A DNA stretch of 59,467 nt from an uncultured Psychromonas sp. (GTDB lineage Bacteria; Pseudomonadota; Gammaproteobacteria; Enterobacterales; Psychromonadaceae), in contig NZ_CANLFB010000024.1 of the NCBI RefSeq assembly GCF_947489755.1, positions 1 to 59,467 on the forward strand, written 5' to 3'. The first letter of the stretch is position 1. Every line of letters begins with the position of its first letter. The notes under the pieces were generated by a model, which was not told the DNA's origin, did not search any database, and worked only from the letters and a program-made list of their open reading frames with translations. Shown piece by piece: positions 27,472 through 36,561 of this stretch. A program made the translations under genes and the position numbers.

Positions 27472-27519
27472 GGTGAGTTTAATCAGCGCTTGGCCATTAA
27501 TTAAACCTAAACCTACATT

Positions 27520-28287
27520 TTAATAACTAATAACGGGGTTGGTGCTAAACAGGTAGCCATCGAAATCAGGGTGGTCGATATCAGATAAGCTAAATAATGT
27601 TTGTTTTACATTTTCTAAATGTTGCCACATCGCATCACGCGCACCAGCTGCATCTCTGCGTTGTAGACTCGCTAAAATCTTTTCATGATCTTTCAACCAC
27701 ACTTTACGGTAATCTTCATTGTTAATGTGTAAATGCAGTTGTCGCCACATCGGGCTATTGTTTCTTTGTACCCACAGGTCGTGAACCATACCACTCAGCA
27801 CGCTGTTTTGTGTCGCATCGGCAATCGCCATGTGAAACATTTCATCACCGTCATAGTCTTTACTATTGTTCTCTAAATTTAGACGTTCCATTTCAAGTGC
27901 TTGGCGGAGTTTATCTATATCATTTTTGGTTATTTGTGTCGCAGCAAACTCGGCGATACGGCTTTCAAGAAGTTGTCGTGCTTGTAGAGACTCAAAAGGT
28001 CCAACATCGTTGTCTTCATTTTTAATGTCACTCGTTTGCTGTCCTTGTGAATTAATTTCGTCAGTGGGAATATGAGTCACATAAACACCAGAGCCTTTAC
28101 GTACATTTACTATTTCTTGAAGCTCCAACATAATTAAAGCTTCACGCACAACAGCTCTACTTACATTCATTATATGTGCTATTTCACGTTCGGGTGGAAG
28201 CTTTTGACCGATCGAAAACTCTCCACTTGAGATTCTTTTTTTTAATGCGATTCCAATTTCTTGGTAAAGGCGCTTTGGCGAATTCAT
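27520..28287 (-). CDS. GntR-family regulator, FadR subfamily (FCD domain)
   Basis: The 255-residue protein has a winged helix at about 5-75 (Y-Q-E-I-G-I-A-L-K, P-P-E-R-E-I-A, V-S-R-A-V-V-R-E-A-L-I-M-L-E, K-G-S-G-V-Y-V) and an FCD effector domain at about 95-235, including F-H-M-A-I-A-D-A-T-Q-N. FadR-type regulators of TRAP and uronate genes sense acidic sugars or organic acids. It is divergent from dctP, and TTGGT-N-ACCAA palindromes, the usual half-sites of this family, lie in the gap. Control of the TRAP genes is therefore likely; a link to alginate products is an inference. Confidence 0.85.
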   Translation of the reverse strand: MNSPKRLYQEIGIALKKRISSGEFSIGQKLPPEREIAHIMNVSRAVVREALIMLELQEIVNVRKGSGVYVTHIPTDEINSQGQQTSDIKNEDNDVGPFESLQARQLLESRIAEFAATQITKNDIDKLRQALEMERLNLENNSKDYDGDEMFHMAIADATQNSVLSGMVHDLWVQRNNSPMWRQLHLHINNEDYRKVWLKDHEKILASLQRRDAAGARDAMWQHLENVKQTLFSLSDIDHPDFDGYLFSTNPVISY

Positions 28288-28889
28288 TGTTTACAAAACC
28301 TTTTAAATTTCTTGGTAGTGAGCTTACCTAGCTTGGTTTGTACTTTTATATAAACCTTAAGTACAGAAAATAGATATACAAGCTAAGTGCATTTTTATAA
28401 GTTTGTATTTTGATTCTTACCTGCCAGTCATACTGGCTTAAGTATTATCAGTTTTTATTATTATTTTGATTTAATACTTAATGACCATTTCAAAGCTAAC
28501 TTATAGATATTAAAAGGTAATTTAAATATTGGTTTAACATTATAAATACGTAAAATTTTATCAAGTTAGCTGACTAACTCACTATTTACATGTCACATTT
28601 ATTTCCCTCATTATACCCTAATCATGCCTACTTAATGATGTTGCTATTGAAGAGGATGATTTGCTTTCATTAAGTATATTGTAAGTTTAATAAAGGTAAT
28701 GATGTCAAACATATCATTAGCAATCTGTTATAGCCGACATCTTATCTTGTTATTTTATAAGCCGATGACACACTTTTATTATGTTGAGAATAAAGTTAAA
28801 TATCATTAATCACTTTTCAAATAAATTATCTAGTATATTCAGTTTTTTTGATAGTTTGTAAAAACGTACTTGATCACAAAAATCTAACA

Positions 28890-28905
28890 ATTGGTCTACC
28901 AATTA
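28890..28905. promoter_or_regulatory. GntR/FadR-type operator 1
   Basis: AATTGGT and ACCAATT flank CT. This is the AATTGGT-N-ACCAATT pattern known for PdhR/LldR/FadR-type proteins, here with two spacer bases. Confidence 0.6.
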
Positions 28906-29039
28906 CTTGTTTCTATCAATTCTCTATTACCAAATAAAAAATAAATTGTTTATTATCAATGGCTTGTGGTTTTGCCTTGTTTGGTGTCGCATAATTGATC
29001 TAGAAAATACTTCGATCAATTAACTGTGATCTTTATCCT

Positions 29040-29053
29040 TTGGTCCTACCAAA
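29040..29053. promoter_or_regulatory. GntR/FadR-type operator 2
   Basis: TTGGT and ACCAA flank CCT, the canonical three-base spacing. It stands about 240 bases before dctP. Confidence 0.55.
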
Positions 29054-29290
29054 ATAAACTCTATACTCGTTTTGTTTTGTAAAATAGCTGTTTGAAAAAT
29101 GTTAATTTTACTTTAAAGAGCTGGCTTAAATATTATTAAGTCTACAGTAATTTATTAATGGAAAGCGTAATTAGCCTGTAATAAGTAGCAGTAATATTAA
29201 CTGCTTACACATATTTATTATGTTGTGTATTTAAAGTTTATTTTGTACTACTTAATACTTTCAATATGAAAAAACGAACAAGGAAAAGTT

Positions 29291-30295
29291 ATGTTATTTG
29301 GTCAAAAATTTAAAAAAGTCATGAAGACAACGGTAGCAGGTGCAACATTTGCTGCATTAGCGATATCAACAACATCAGTTAACGCGGAAACACTTCGTGG
29401 TGCGAGTATGTTCGATGGTAATCATACATTTACTAAAACAATGGTTAAATTTGGTGAGCTAGTTGAGCAATATTACGATGGTGATGTTGAATTTGATTTA
29501 CGTTTAAATGGTGAGTTAGGTGTTGAAAAAGATTACGTTACTTTTTTAAACCAAGGCGTAGCGATCGATTATACGATCTTAGCACCTTCTAACATGGCAA
29601 GATTTGCACCTTCAATTCCATTAATGGATATGCCTTTCCTATTTCGTGATTTAGACCATTGGAATACAGTACTTTCAAGTGACACATTAGCACCACTTGA
29701 AAAAGAACTTTCTGACAAAGCTGATATTGTCATTGTAGGTTATGCGGGTGGCGGTACTCGTAATCTTATTTCAAGTAAACGCATTAGTAATATGGATGAG
29801 TTAGCTGGGCACAAAATGCGCGTAATGGGGGCTCCTATCCAAGCGCAAATTTTTGCTGCTATCGGCGCAGCGCCTTCTGCTATTTCTTACAATGAAGTGT
29901 ACAACGCAATACAAACGGGTGTAGTTAGCGGATTAGAAAATGAAGCGGCTAGTATCCAGAATCTGAAATTTTATGAAGTGGCACCAAACGTAACGTTAAC
30001 AAGTCACACTATTACAGTACGTCCTATTGTATTCAGTGGTAAAAGCTTCCGTAAACTCCCTGAAAAACTTCAAGCGGCCATTAAAAAAGCAGGTAAAGAA
30101 GCCGGTGATTTTGGTCGTGAGTTAGAAACGCGTGAAGATGGCATTAAGTTGAAACAAATGGCTGATGCTGGACAAATTCAAGTTGCTGAGTTTGCTAATC
30201 GTGACCAGTTATTAACGATAGTTAAACCTGTTCAAGATAAGTTTGCTGCAAGTATTAATGCAACTGAATTACTTGAAGCTATCCGTAGTAAATAA
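29291..30295 (+). CDS. dctP: TRAP transporter solute-binding protein (DctP family)
   Basis: The 334-residue periplasmic binding protein has a signal peptide (about 1-32, ending S-V-N-A-E). DctP-type features include M-P-F-L-F-R-D near 120, G-G-T-R-N-L-I-S-S-K-R, G-H-K-M-R-V-M-G with the Arg that normally binds the carboxylate, and N-E-V-Y-N-A-I-Q-T-G-V-V-S-G-L-E-N-E. The ligand is therefore probably an organic acid such as a uronate or keto-acid. AAGGAAAAG precedes the start. dctQ and dctM follow after a 244-base gap with a hairpin. Confidence 0.85.
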   Translation: MLFGQKFKKVMKTTVAGATFAALAISTTSVNAETLRGASMFDGNHTFTKTMVKFGELVEQYYDGDVEFDLRLNGELGVEKDYVTFLNQGVAIDYTILAPSNMARFAPSIPLMDMPFLFRDLDHWNTVLSSDTLAPLEKELSDKADIVIVGYAGGGTRNLISSKRISNMDELAGHKMRVMGAPIQAQIFAAIGAAPSAISYNEVYNAIQTGVVSGLENEAASIQNLKFYEVAPNVTLTSHTITVRPIVFSGKSFRKLPEKLQAAIKKAGKEAGDFGRELETREDGIKLKQMADAGQIQVAEFANRDQLLTIVKPVQDKFAASINATELLEAIRSK

Positions 30296-30469
30296 TAATA
30301 ACGTTAGTAACCCTTACCTTGGTCATTGCTACGTTGGTAATAGCTATCTTGGTAACCGTTACCTTGGTAAGAATGATTTTATTAAAGTAGTTAATGACTC
30401 ACTTTTTAATTAAATGGTGTTGAATTAAAAGCCATCTAACTAAACTGTTAACACTTTAATAAGCAATAA

Positions 30470-30499
30470 CGCTAGGTGATCTAACTAGATCACCTAGCG
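30470..30499 (+). promoter_or_regulatory. Perfect hairpin between dctP and dctQ
   Basis: CGCTAGGTGATCTA and TAGATCACCTAGCG are perfect 14-base arms with a two-base centre. It stands 40 bases before dctQ. With no T-run it is more likely an mRNA-stabilising or attenuating stem than a full terminator, which would allow more DctP than DctQM. Confidence 0.7.
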
Positions 30500-30539
30500 A
30501 TCTCCCCCTTATAAACGAATTTCTTTTTTGAGGTTACCC

Positions 30540-31034
30540 ATGATTAAACGCAGCTTAGAGTTGCTTTGCACGGTACTAAAAGTAACTCTAACAATATTAG
30601 TGGGTGCTTTGGTCATCCCCGTTGCAATGCAGGTTATTGCTCGATACACAGGTATCATTCCTGTTTATCTTTGGACTGAAGAATTAGCTACCTTTATTTT
30701 TGTATGGGTTGTGATGATTGGTTCAGTGTTAGCCGTTTGGGATAACACACATTTTGATGTTCAAGTATTACCTGACAGTTCAAATCCATTCATTTTGTTA
30801 ATTCAACGTTCTATTGTGTACTTATTAGTGGGCGGGTTTGGTGCCATGTTTACTTGGTATGGTATCGATTATGCAAAATTTGGTGGTATCCAACATTCAG
30901 TCATGATGAACGCAAACTTATTAATCACCCATATCACCGTGCCATTCGCAGGACTATTGTGGTGTGTTTTTTCTCTATTTAAATTTGCAGAAGCATTTCA
31001 AATATACAAATCAAGCAAAGGGATAACGCAATGA
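30540..31034 (+). CDS. dctQ: TRAP transporter small permease (DctQ)
   Basis: The protein of 164 residues has four membrane segments, and W-T-E-E-L-A-T-F-I-F-V-W in the middle is the DctQ signature. ATG 30540 is used because GAGGTT stands just before it. The stop overlaps the dctM start (ATGA), a typical coupling. It forms the small subunit of the Na+-driven transporter. Confidence 0.88.
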   Translation: MIKRSLELLCTVLKVTLTILVGALVIPVAMQVIARYTGIIPVYLWTEELATFIFVWVVMIGSVLAVWDNTHFDVQVLPDSSNPFILLIQRSIVYLLVGGFGAMFTWYGIDYAKFGGIQHSVMMNANLLITHITVPFAGLLWCVFSLFKFAEAFQIYKSSKGITQ

Positions 31035-32341
31035 TTCTTACTACTGGAGTAGCCTGTGCGTTACTCGTTGGCTGCTTTCTTTTATTAGTTATATTGCGTG
31101 TGCCGATTGCATTTGCATTAGGGCTTGCAACACTACCCGTCGTATTTTTAGATATTAGGCTTACCCCTTTCATTATTATCGATAGAATGTTTCAGTCGTA
31201 TAACTCATTTATTTTACTGGCCGTTCCTTTCTTTTTATTAGCTGCCAATTTAATGAACTCCGGAAAAATAACCGATAAATTAATAGATTTAGCGAGGGTA
31301 TTAACCGGTTGGATGCCGGGTGGCTTAGGGCATGTAAATGTCGCTGTTTCTATGTTGTTTGCCGGTATTTCTGGTTCATCAACGGCTGATGCTGCTGGCT
31401 GCGGGAAAATCTTAATCCCTGCCATGATTAATGAAGGTTATGACAGACGTTTTGCTATTGCTATTACTGCTTGTTCATCGGTAATGGGCGTAATAATACC
31501 GCCTAGTATCTTGATGATAGTATGGGGGGGCGTTATGCAAGTCTCCGTTGGTGCATTGTTTTTAGCGGGTGCAATCCCAGGGCTATTAATTGGTTTCTCA
31601 TTAATGGCGACGGTTTACGGTTATGCAAAAGTGTATAACTACCCAATCACTGTAAAACCTACTTTTAAAATGGCTTTTAAAGCATTTAAAGGGGCTGCAT
31701 TGGCGATGTTAACACCGGTCTTTGTTATTTACGGCATTGTGGCTGGTATTGTAACACCAACTGAAAGTGCAATTATTGCAGCAGGTTACTCATTATTCTT
31801 AGGCATGGTTGTTTACAAAACAGTGAAGCCACGTGATGTGGGTCCTATCCTTTATGATACTGGTCGATTTGCATCAATCTCATTATTTGCAATAGGTACC
31901 GCATCAGTATTTGGATGGTTATTAGCTTATTACAATGTGCCACGTTTAATCATTGAATTCATGGTGAGCATGGAGTTTGGCACATTAGGTACATTGTTAG
32001 TTATTGCATTTTTGTTCTTATTCTTTGGATTATTTATTGATGCAATTCCAACGATTATTATATTAGGTACGGTACTTTTACCAGTGGCAACCGCTGCGGA
32101 TATTTCGCCTATTATCTTTGCTATTATTGGTATTATTTCCCTCGCATTTGGATTGGTCACTCCCCCCTATGGTTTATGCTTACTAATTTCAGCATCGATT
32201 GGAGGAATGAATGTCATTCAAGTATTAAGAGAAGTGTGCATTATTCTGCTACCTATGCTGCTCATTTTATTCTTAATTATTATGTTCCCAGAAATAGCGC
32301 TATGGCTTCCTAAGCAATTGATGCCAACGGCGGTAAGCTAA
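31031..32341 (+). CDS. dctM: TRAP transporter large permease (DctM)
   Basis: The 436-residue protein has about 12 membrane segments and DctM marks: F-A-G-I-S-G-S-S-T-A-D-A near 114, G-V-I-I-P-P-S-I near 155, and L-V-T-P-P-Y-G-L near the end. It is the transport subunit of the dctPQM system. It starts inside the dctQ stop. A terminator-like stem follows at 32464. Confidence 0.9.
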   Translation: MILTTGVACALLVGCFLLLVILRVPIAFALGLATLPVVFLDIRLTPFIIIDRMFQSYNSFILLAVPFFLLAANLMNSGKITDKLIDLARVLTGWMPGGLGHVNVAVSMLFAGISGSSTADAAGCGKILIPAMINEGYDRRFAIAITACSSVMGVIIPPSILMIVWGGVMQVSVGALFLAGAIPGLLIGFSLMATVYGYAKVYNYPITVKPTFKMAFKAFKGAALAMLTPVFVIYGIVAGIVTPTESAIIAAGYSLFLGMVVYKTVKPRDVGPILYDTGRFASISLFAIGTASVFGWLLAYYNVPRLIIEFMVSMEFGTLGTLLVIAFLFLFFGLFIDAIPTIIILGTVLLPVATAADISPIIFAIIGIISLAFGLVTPPYGLCLLISASIGGMNVIQVLREVCIILLPMLLILFLIIMFPEIALWLPKQLMPTAVS

Positions 32342-32655
32342 TATAAATGAGCGTAACCTATGCCTAAAAGACTAAGCTTAAAAATGGGTGAAAGGCTGGT
32401 TAGATAAAAAGGTTAGAAAAAAGGTTAGCAAAATAGATTAGATAAAAGTTTAATATAAAGCACCTTACTGTCTTAGTAATCCATATCAGAGACCTGACAG
32501 TAAGGCTGCTTTTACTTCTTCAATCGTTACTAAACATCAGTAACGTTCTGCACTGTGAGTCATGAGTCATCTTGAAATCATTATTTTTGAAAAATCTTCA
32601 ATACAAACCACCAACGTAAACTCCTAGAAGCTCACACTGCAAACCATCATCTTGA
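32342..32655. other. Gap between dctM and the TetR gene
   Basis: About 310 bases of convergent spacer containing only the stem at 32464-32504. Confidence 0.5.
32464..32514 (+). terminator. Terminator after dctM
   Basis: CTTACTGTC (32464-32472) and GACAGTAAG (32496-32504) pair, and TGCTTTT follows. The loop is long at 23 bases, so efficiency is uncertain. Confidence 0.5.
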
Positions 32656-33309
32656 TTAAAGAGGTTTGATACCGCAGCCTTTTAAAGTAACTTGTGTAAG
32701 TAGTTTAATCCCTTTTTCAAAGTCATCTTCATCTAAGTGTTCTTTGCCCATCAAAATACTAATTTGTAATCCGTGATCGGCATAGGCTTGCGTAGTAGAC
32801 CAAAGCATAAACAGTAAATGCTCAGAGTTAATAGGATCCATCCATTCTTTTTCGACCCAAGCATCAAATACCTGACAAGTTTGGTCAAATTGATCTTTTA
32901 ACTCTTCCTGCAAAGAATCGCGTAGGTAATGCGCGCCGTGTAATACCTCTGCTGCAAAGATGCGCGAAGCGTTTGGATGTTCTTTTGATTGGCGTATTTT
33001 ATTAGAAATGTATTTCGGTAAGGCTTCATTAGGGTGAGAGTCAGCGCTCATTTCATTCATGTGATTCATCCACAACGTTAATAGTTGGTTGATCACCGCT
33101 TTATATAAGCCTTCTTTGGTTTTAAAGTAATAAAGAATATTCGCTTTTGGTAATCCAACGGCTTCTGCAATCGCAGCAACAGTGGTACCTCTATAACCTC
33201 GTTCAGCAAAAACCTGTTCTGCTGACGTTAAAATTTGATGTAAGTTATCTTTGCGTATATCAGCTAATGAACCACGTGATTTAATATTTTTTTTTATTAC
33301 TTTTTTCAT
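32656..33309 (-). CDS. TetR-family regulator, RutR-like
   Basis: The 217-residue protein has an N-terminal TetR helix-turn-helix at about 25-70 (F-A-E-R-G-Y-R-G-T-T-V-A-A-I-A-E-A-V-G-L-P-K-A-N-I-L-Y-Y-F). This and a C-terminal domain with S-R-I-F-A-A-E-V-L-H-G-A and L-L-F-M-L-W-S-T-T-Q-A-Y-A-D-H resemble RutR (YcdC). RutR senses pyrimidines in E. coli; relatives near xdh genes respond to purines. Exact RutR-type boxes in the two divergent promoters of the purine locus support this. No clear ribosome site precedes the ATG. Confidence 0.8.
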   Translation of the reverse strand: MKKVIKKNIKSRGSLADIRKDNLHQILTSAEQVFAERGYRGTTVAAIAEAVGLPKANILYYFKTKEGLYKAVINQLLTLWMNHMNEMSADSHPNEALPKYISNKIRQSKEHPNASRIFAAEVLHGAHYLRDSLQEELKDQFDQTCQVFDAWVEKEWMDPINSEHLLFMLWSTTQAYADHGLQISILMGKEHLDEDDFEKGIKLLTQVTLKGCGIKPL

Positions 33310-33364
33310 AAATTAATAATGCTCTACAGGTGAGGTACAGGGCTAATAAAGTGATAAAAAGGTG

Positions 33365-33432
33365 AGGGCTGTCATGAGTTCAAGCCCTCTAATAATCAGT
33401 TGATACAGCTCAGGATCTATTGAGACTGAGCT
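33365..33432. terminator. Two stem-loops after the BMP-family gene
   Basis: AGGGCT/AGCCCT (33365-33388) and AGCTCA/TGAGCT (33408-33432) are short hairpins downstream of the minus-strand binding-protein gene. Neither has a strong T-run. Confidence 0.35.
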
Positions 33433-33468
33433 TAAATAAATGATTAAAGTATTATTAGATGGCTCTAA

Positions 33469-34539
33469 TTATTTTAACTTACCATCAACACCTTCTACAT
33501 AGTAATCCATGCGTAATAAGTCAGCATCTTTCATTACTTCACCTGCAGGTAAAATGACTTCACCAGCTTGGTTTTTAAGTGGACCTGTAAACGGGTGGAA
33601 TGTTCCATCAACAATTTGGTTTGATAGTGCAGTCACTTTCGCAACAACATCTTTTGGCACAGATTCGTTGAAAGGTGCTAACTGAGTCATACCAGACGCA
33701 ATACCTTTCCATACATCTTCAGATTTCCAAGTGCCATCTAAAACAGATTGAACACGTTGCTCGTAAAAACCATTCCAGTTATGAACAGCTGCTGTTAATT
33801 GTGCTTTTGGTCCGTATTCGCTCATGTCTGAGTGGTAAGCAATCGCATAAACACCTGCATCTTCAGCGGCTTGTACTGCTGCTGGAGAATCCGTATGGAA
33901 TGTAATAACATCTGATTTTTGATCGATTAAGCTATTCGCTGCTTCACGTTCTTTTGCTGGATCAAACCATGTATTTACCCAAACAACTTTCACTTTAATA
34001 TCAGGGTTAACCGATTGAGCGCCTAATGTGAATGCATTGATCCCACGTACAACTTCTGGAATTGGGAATGCACCGATGTAACCAATCACATTAGTTTTAG
34101 ACATGTAACCAGCAACAACACCGGTTAGGTATCTTGCTTCATAAATACGGTCAAAATAAGTCCCTACATTCTTCGCGCGTTTATAACCTGTTGCATGTTC
34201 AAACTTAACATCAGGAAAACGCTTTGCTACTTTTAATGTTGGGTTCATGTAACCAAATGAAGTCGTAAATATCAGTTTATGTCCACTTTGTGCTAATTGA
34301 GTGATGACGCGCTCAGCATCAGGTCCTTCTGCTACATTTTCGATAAAAGTTGTTTTAATTTTATCACCAAATACTTTTTCTAAGTTAAGTCTTGCTTGAT
34401 CATGCGTATAAGTCCAACCAGCTTCACCTGTTGAACTAACATAAACAAAACCTACTTTTAATGGCTCTTCTGCTGCATGGCTTAATGCAGAAAAACCTAA
34501 AGTAAGTGTTAAACACAACATTTTGAAAATATTTTTCAT
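33469..34539 (-). CDS. BMP-family ABC transporter substrate-binding protein (purine nucleoside type)
   Basis: The 356-residue periplasmic protein has a signal peptide (about 1-22, A-L-S-H-A-A). BMP/PnrA features: V-G-F-V-Y-V-S, G-E-A-G-W-T-Y-T-H-D, T-S-F-G-Y-M-N-P, F-E-H-A-T-G-Y, Y-L-T-G-V-V-A-G-Y-M-S-K and T-F-H-T-D-S-P. BMP proteins deliver nucleosides or purines to BMP-type ABC permeases. Its likely partners, an ATPase and two permeases, are 15 kb away at 49374-52996, on the other side of the island. It is divergent from xdhA with a RutR-type box between. GGAG precedes the start. Confidence 0.87.
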   Translation of the reverse strand: MKNIFKMLCLTLTLGFSALSHAAEEPLKVGFVYVSSTGEAGWTYTHDQARLNLEKVFGDKIKTTFIENVAEGPDAERVITQLAQSGHKLIFTTSFGYMNPTLKVAKRFPDVKFEHATGYKRAKNVGTYFDRIYEARYLTGVVAGYMSKTNVIGYIGAFPIPEVVRGINAFTLGAQSVNPDIKVKVVWVNTWFDPAKEREAANSLIDQKSDVITFHTDSPAAVQAAEDAGVYAIAYHSDMSEYGPKAQLTAAVHNWNGFYEQRVQSVLDGTWKSEDVWKGIASGMTQLAPFNESVPKDVVAKVTALSNQIVDGTFHPFTGPLKNQAGEVILPAGEVMKDADLLRMDYYVEGVDGKLK

Positions 34540-35010
34540 CTTCCTTTCTCCAATATTTTGACTTTTGTTTTGTATTAAAAGTTGTTTAGGGACTGCTTAT
34601 CTCTGAAATTTTTGTTGTTAAGTATGACTTCTTATATTCAACAACACAGAGTTTATAGCAGTGTGTTTATTTTATAGTATTACGGTTACAAAGTATCACT
34701 GCAAAAATAGCGCCATCCTCTCGCATTACTGTTAAAAATTTTCTATAAAAGCATTTTACTTCTATTTAAGTTTGTTAAACCAGACAGATGAATACTCATC
34801 AGACTTAGCCAGTTTTAACATCAATGATAAAAAATACCGCGATATTCCTGATTAAATAGCTTTTTTGAGTGCTAGATCATAGGTTGGTACATAGTATGCA
34901 ATGCAATGTATTGACCAAGTGGTCAAAACTGTTTTAAATATTTTTATATCAACGAAGAAATAACGTTAAGCACCTAGAAATAAAGGTTTGGTTAATAAAG
35001 AGAGGTTTAC
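34540..35010. promoter_or_regulatory. Divergent BMP/xdhA promoter region
   Basis: About 470 AT-rich bases without a gene; it holds the palindrome at 34911-34926. Confidence 0.65.
34911..34926. promoter_or_regulatory. RutR-type operator 1
   Basis: TTGACCAAGTGGTCAA fits the published RutR box TTGACCA-NN-TGGTCAA at every defined position. It stands about 85 bases before xdhA. Confidence 0.8.
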
Positions 35011-36561
35011 GTGGTTCAATTTTTACTTAATAACGAAATGGTTAAGTTACAGACATTTGCTCCAAGTTTGAGCATTTTAGATTGGTTACGCACCAATATG
35101 GGGAAAGTGGGCAGTAAAGAAGGCTGTGCCTCTGGAGATTGTGGTGCGTGTACGGTAGTAGTTGGTGACTTAATTAATGGCGAGTGGCATTACAAAAGTA
35201 TTAATGCTTGTCTAATGTTAGTAGGTAACTTGCACGGTAAACATTTATTAACCGTTGAAGCATTGACCACTAAAATGAATCCAGCCGTTGAAGATCTGCA
35301 TCCAGTACAAAGAGCGATGGTTGAATGTCACGGTTCACAATGTGGCTTTTGTACACCTGGTTTTATCATGAGCTTATTCGCTTTATACATGAACTTTGAA
35401 ACCTACCCAGGTAGAGAAGCAGTACTTCAAGCTTTAGGTGGAAACCTATGTCGTTGCACGGGCTACAACCCTATTTTAAAAGCGGCTGAAAAATGTTTTA
35501 GCTATCAAAACCAAACAGCACAAGATATTGCACACAAAGATCATCGCTTTAGTAAACAAGTCCAAGCATTAACTGTTTCCTTAGAGAAAGACTTAGCATT
35601 AAATAAAATACCAATGATTGAAAACGCAACAAGCGGAAGTGAAGGGCAGTACTTTTATTTACCGCAAAACTTATCGCAGCTATGTGAATTAAAAGCTTCA
35701 CATCCCAAAGCACAATTTGTGGCTGGCGCGACGGACCTTTCTGTAGAATTTAGCCAACGACTGAGTTACAACAATCAATTAATTTCAGTACGTTACTGCC
35801 CTGAATTGATGCAATTTAATGAAGATGAGCAAGGTTTACACATTGGCGCAGCACTACCATATAGCGAATTCCTTGATAGATTTTCTGAGATTTACCCAGA
35901 ATCACATGAATTATTCGAACGCTTAGGATCATTACAAATTAGAAATGCGGGTTCATTGGGTGGCAGTATTGCTAACGCTTCACCAATTGGTGACCCCGCG
36001 CCATTATTTATTGCCTTGAACGCGGGCCTTGAATTACAAAGCATTCGTGGCAATCGCATTATTCCATTACAAGAATTTTTTCTCGATTACCGTAAAACAC
36101 AATTAGCTGTCGATGAAGTTATTGTGGCTATTCATATTCCGACACGTAGCGCTGAATTTAATTTAAGTTGTCACAAAATATCAAAACGCATAGAAGATGA
36201 TATCTCAGCAGTCTGTTTAGTCTTAAGTTATCAGCTTGATGGCGAAAAAATGCAAGATGTTCGATGTGCAATGGGCGGCATGGCGGCAACACCCGCATTA
36301 GCTAAAAATGTAGCAAAAGCATTAGAAGGAAAAACCTTCAGTTTAGAAAACTTACAAATAGCAGCATTACAAATAGAAGTCGATTTTCAACCATTGTCTG
36401 ACGTCAGAGCCTCTTCTGCTTATCGTTTACAAGTCAGTAAAAATTTATTCGACCGTATTTGGTATCAAGGATCTGGGAAGATCCAATTACAACAAGACAG
36501 CAATCTTGCCACTCATTCACTTTCAGCTATTCACACAAGGATTAACCATGCGTCACTTTAA
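35011..36561 (+). CDS. xdhA: Xanthine dehydrogenase small subunit (2Fe-2S and FAD)
   Basis: The 516-residue protein has domains in the order ferredoxin-type 2Fe-2S (1-80; Cys39, Cys44, Cys47 in E-G-C-A-S-G-D-C-G-A-C), second 2Fe-2S domain (85-160; C-G-F-C-T-P-G-F and N-L-C-R-C-T-G-Y-N-P), FAD-binding domain (about 205-375; A-G-A-T-D-L-S and G-S-L-G-G-S-I-A-N-A-S-P-I-G-D) and a flavoprotein C-terminal domain. This is XdhA with its electron-transfer chain complete. Start is GTG behind GAGAGG. It overlaps xdhB by 14 bases. Confidence 0.93.
   Translation: MVQFLLNNEMVKLQTFAPSLSILDWLRTNMGKVGSKEGCASGDCGACTVVVGDLINGEWHYKSINACLMLVGNLHGKHLLTVEALTTKMNPAVEDLHPVQRAMVECHGSQCGFCTPGFIMSLFALYMNFETYPGREAVLQALGGNLCRCTGYNPILKAAEKCFSYQNQTAQDIAHKDHRFSKQVQALTVSLEKDLALNKIPMIENATSGSEGQYFYLPQNLSQLCELKASHPKAQFVAGATDLSVEFSQRLSYNNQLISVRYCPELMQFNEDEQGLHIGAALPYSEFLDRFSEIYPESHELFERLGSLQIRNAGSLGGSIANASPIGDPAPLFIALNAGLELQSIRGNRIIPLQEFFLDYRKTQLAVDEVIVAIHIPTRSAEFNLSCHKISKRIEDDISAVCLVLSYQLDGEKMQDVRCAMGGMAATPALAKNVAKALEGKTFSLENLQIAALQIEVDFQPLSDVRASSAYRLQVSKNLFDRIWYQGSGKIQLQQDSNLATHSLSAIHTRINHASL

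Larger units (their letters stand above)
28288..29290. promoter_or_regulatory. Divergent GntR/dctP regulatory region
   Basis: About 1 kb, AT-rich, without a gene. Two palindromes of GntR/FadR type are listed separately. No other structure is recognised. Confidence 0.6.
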
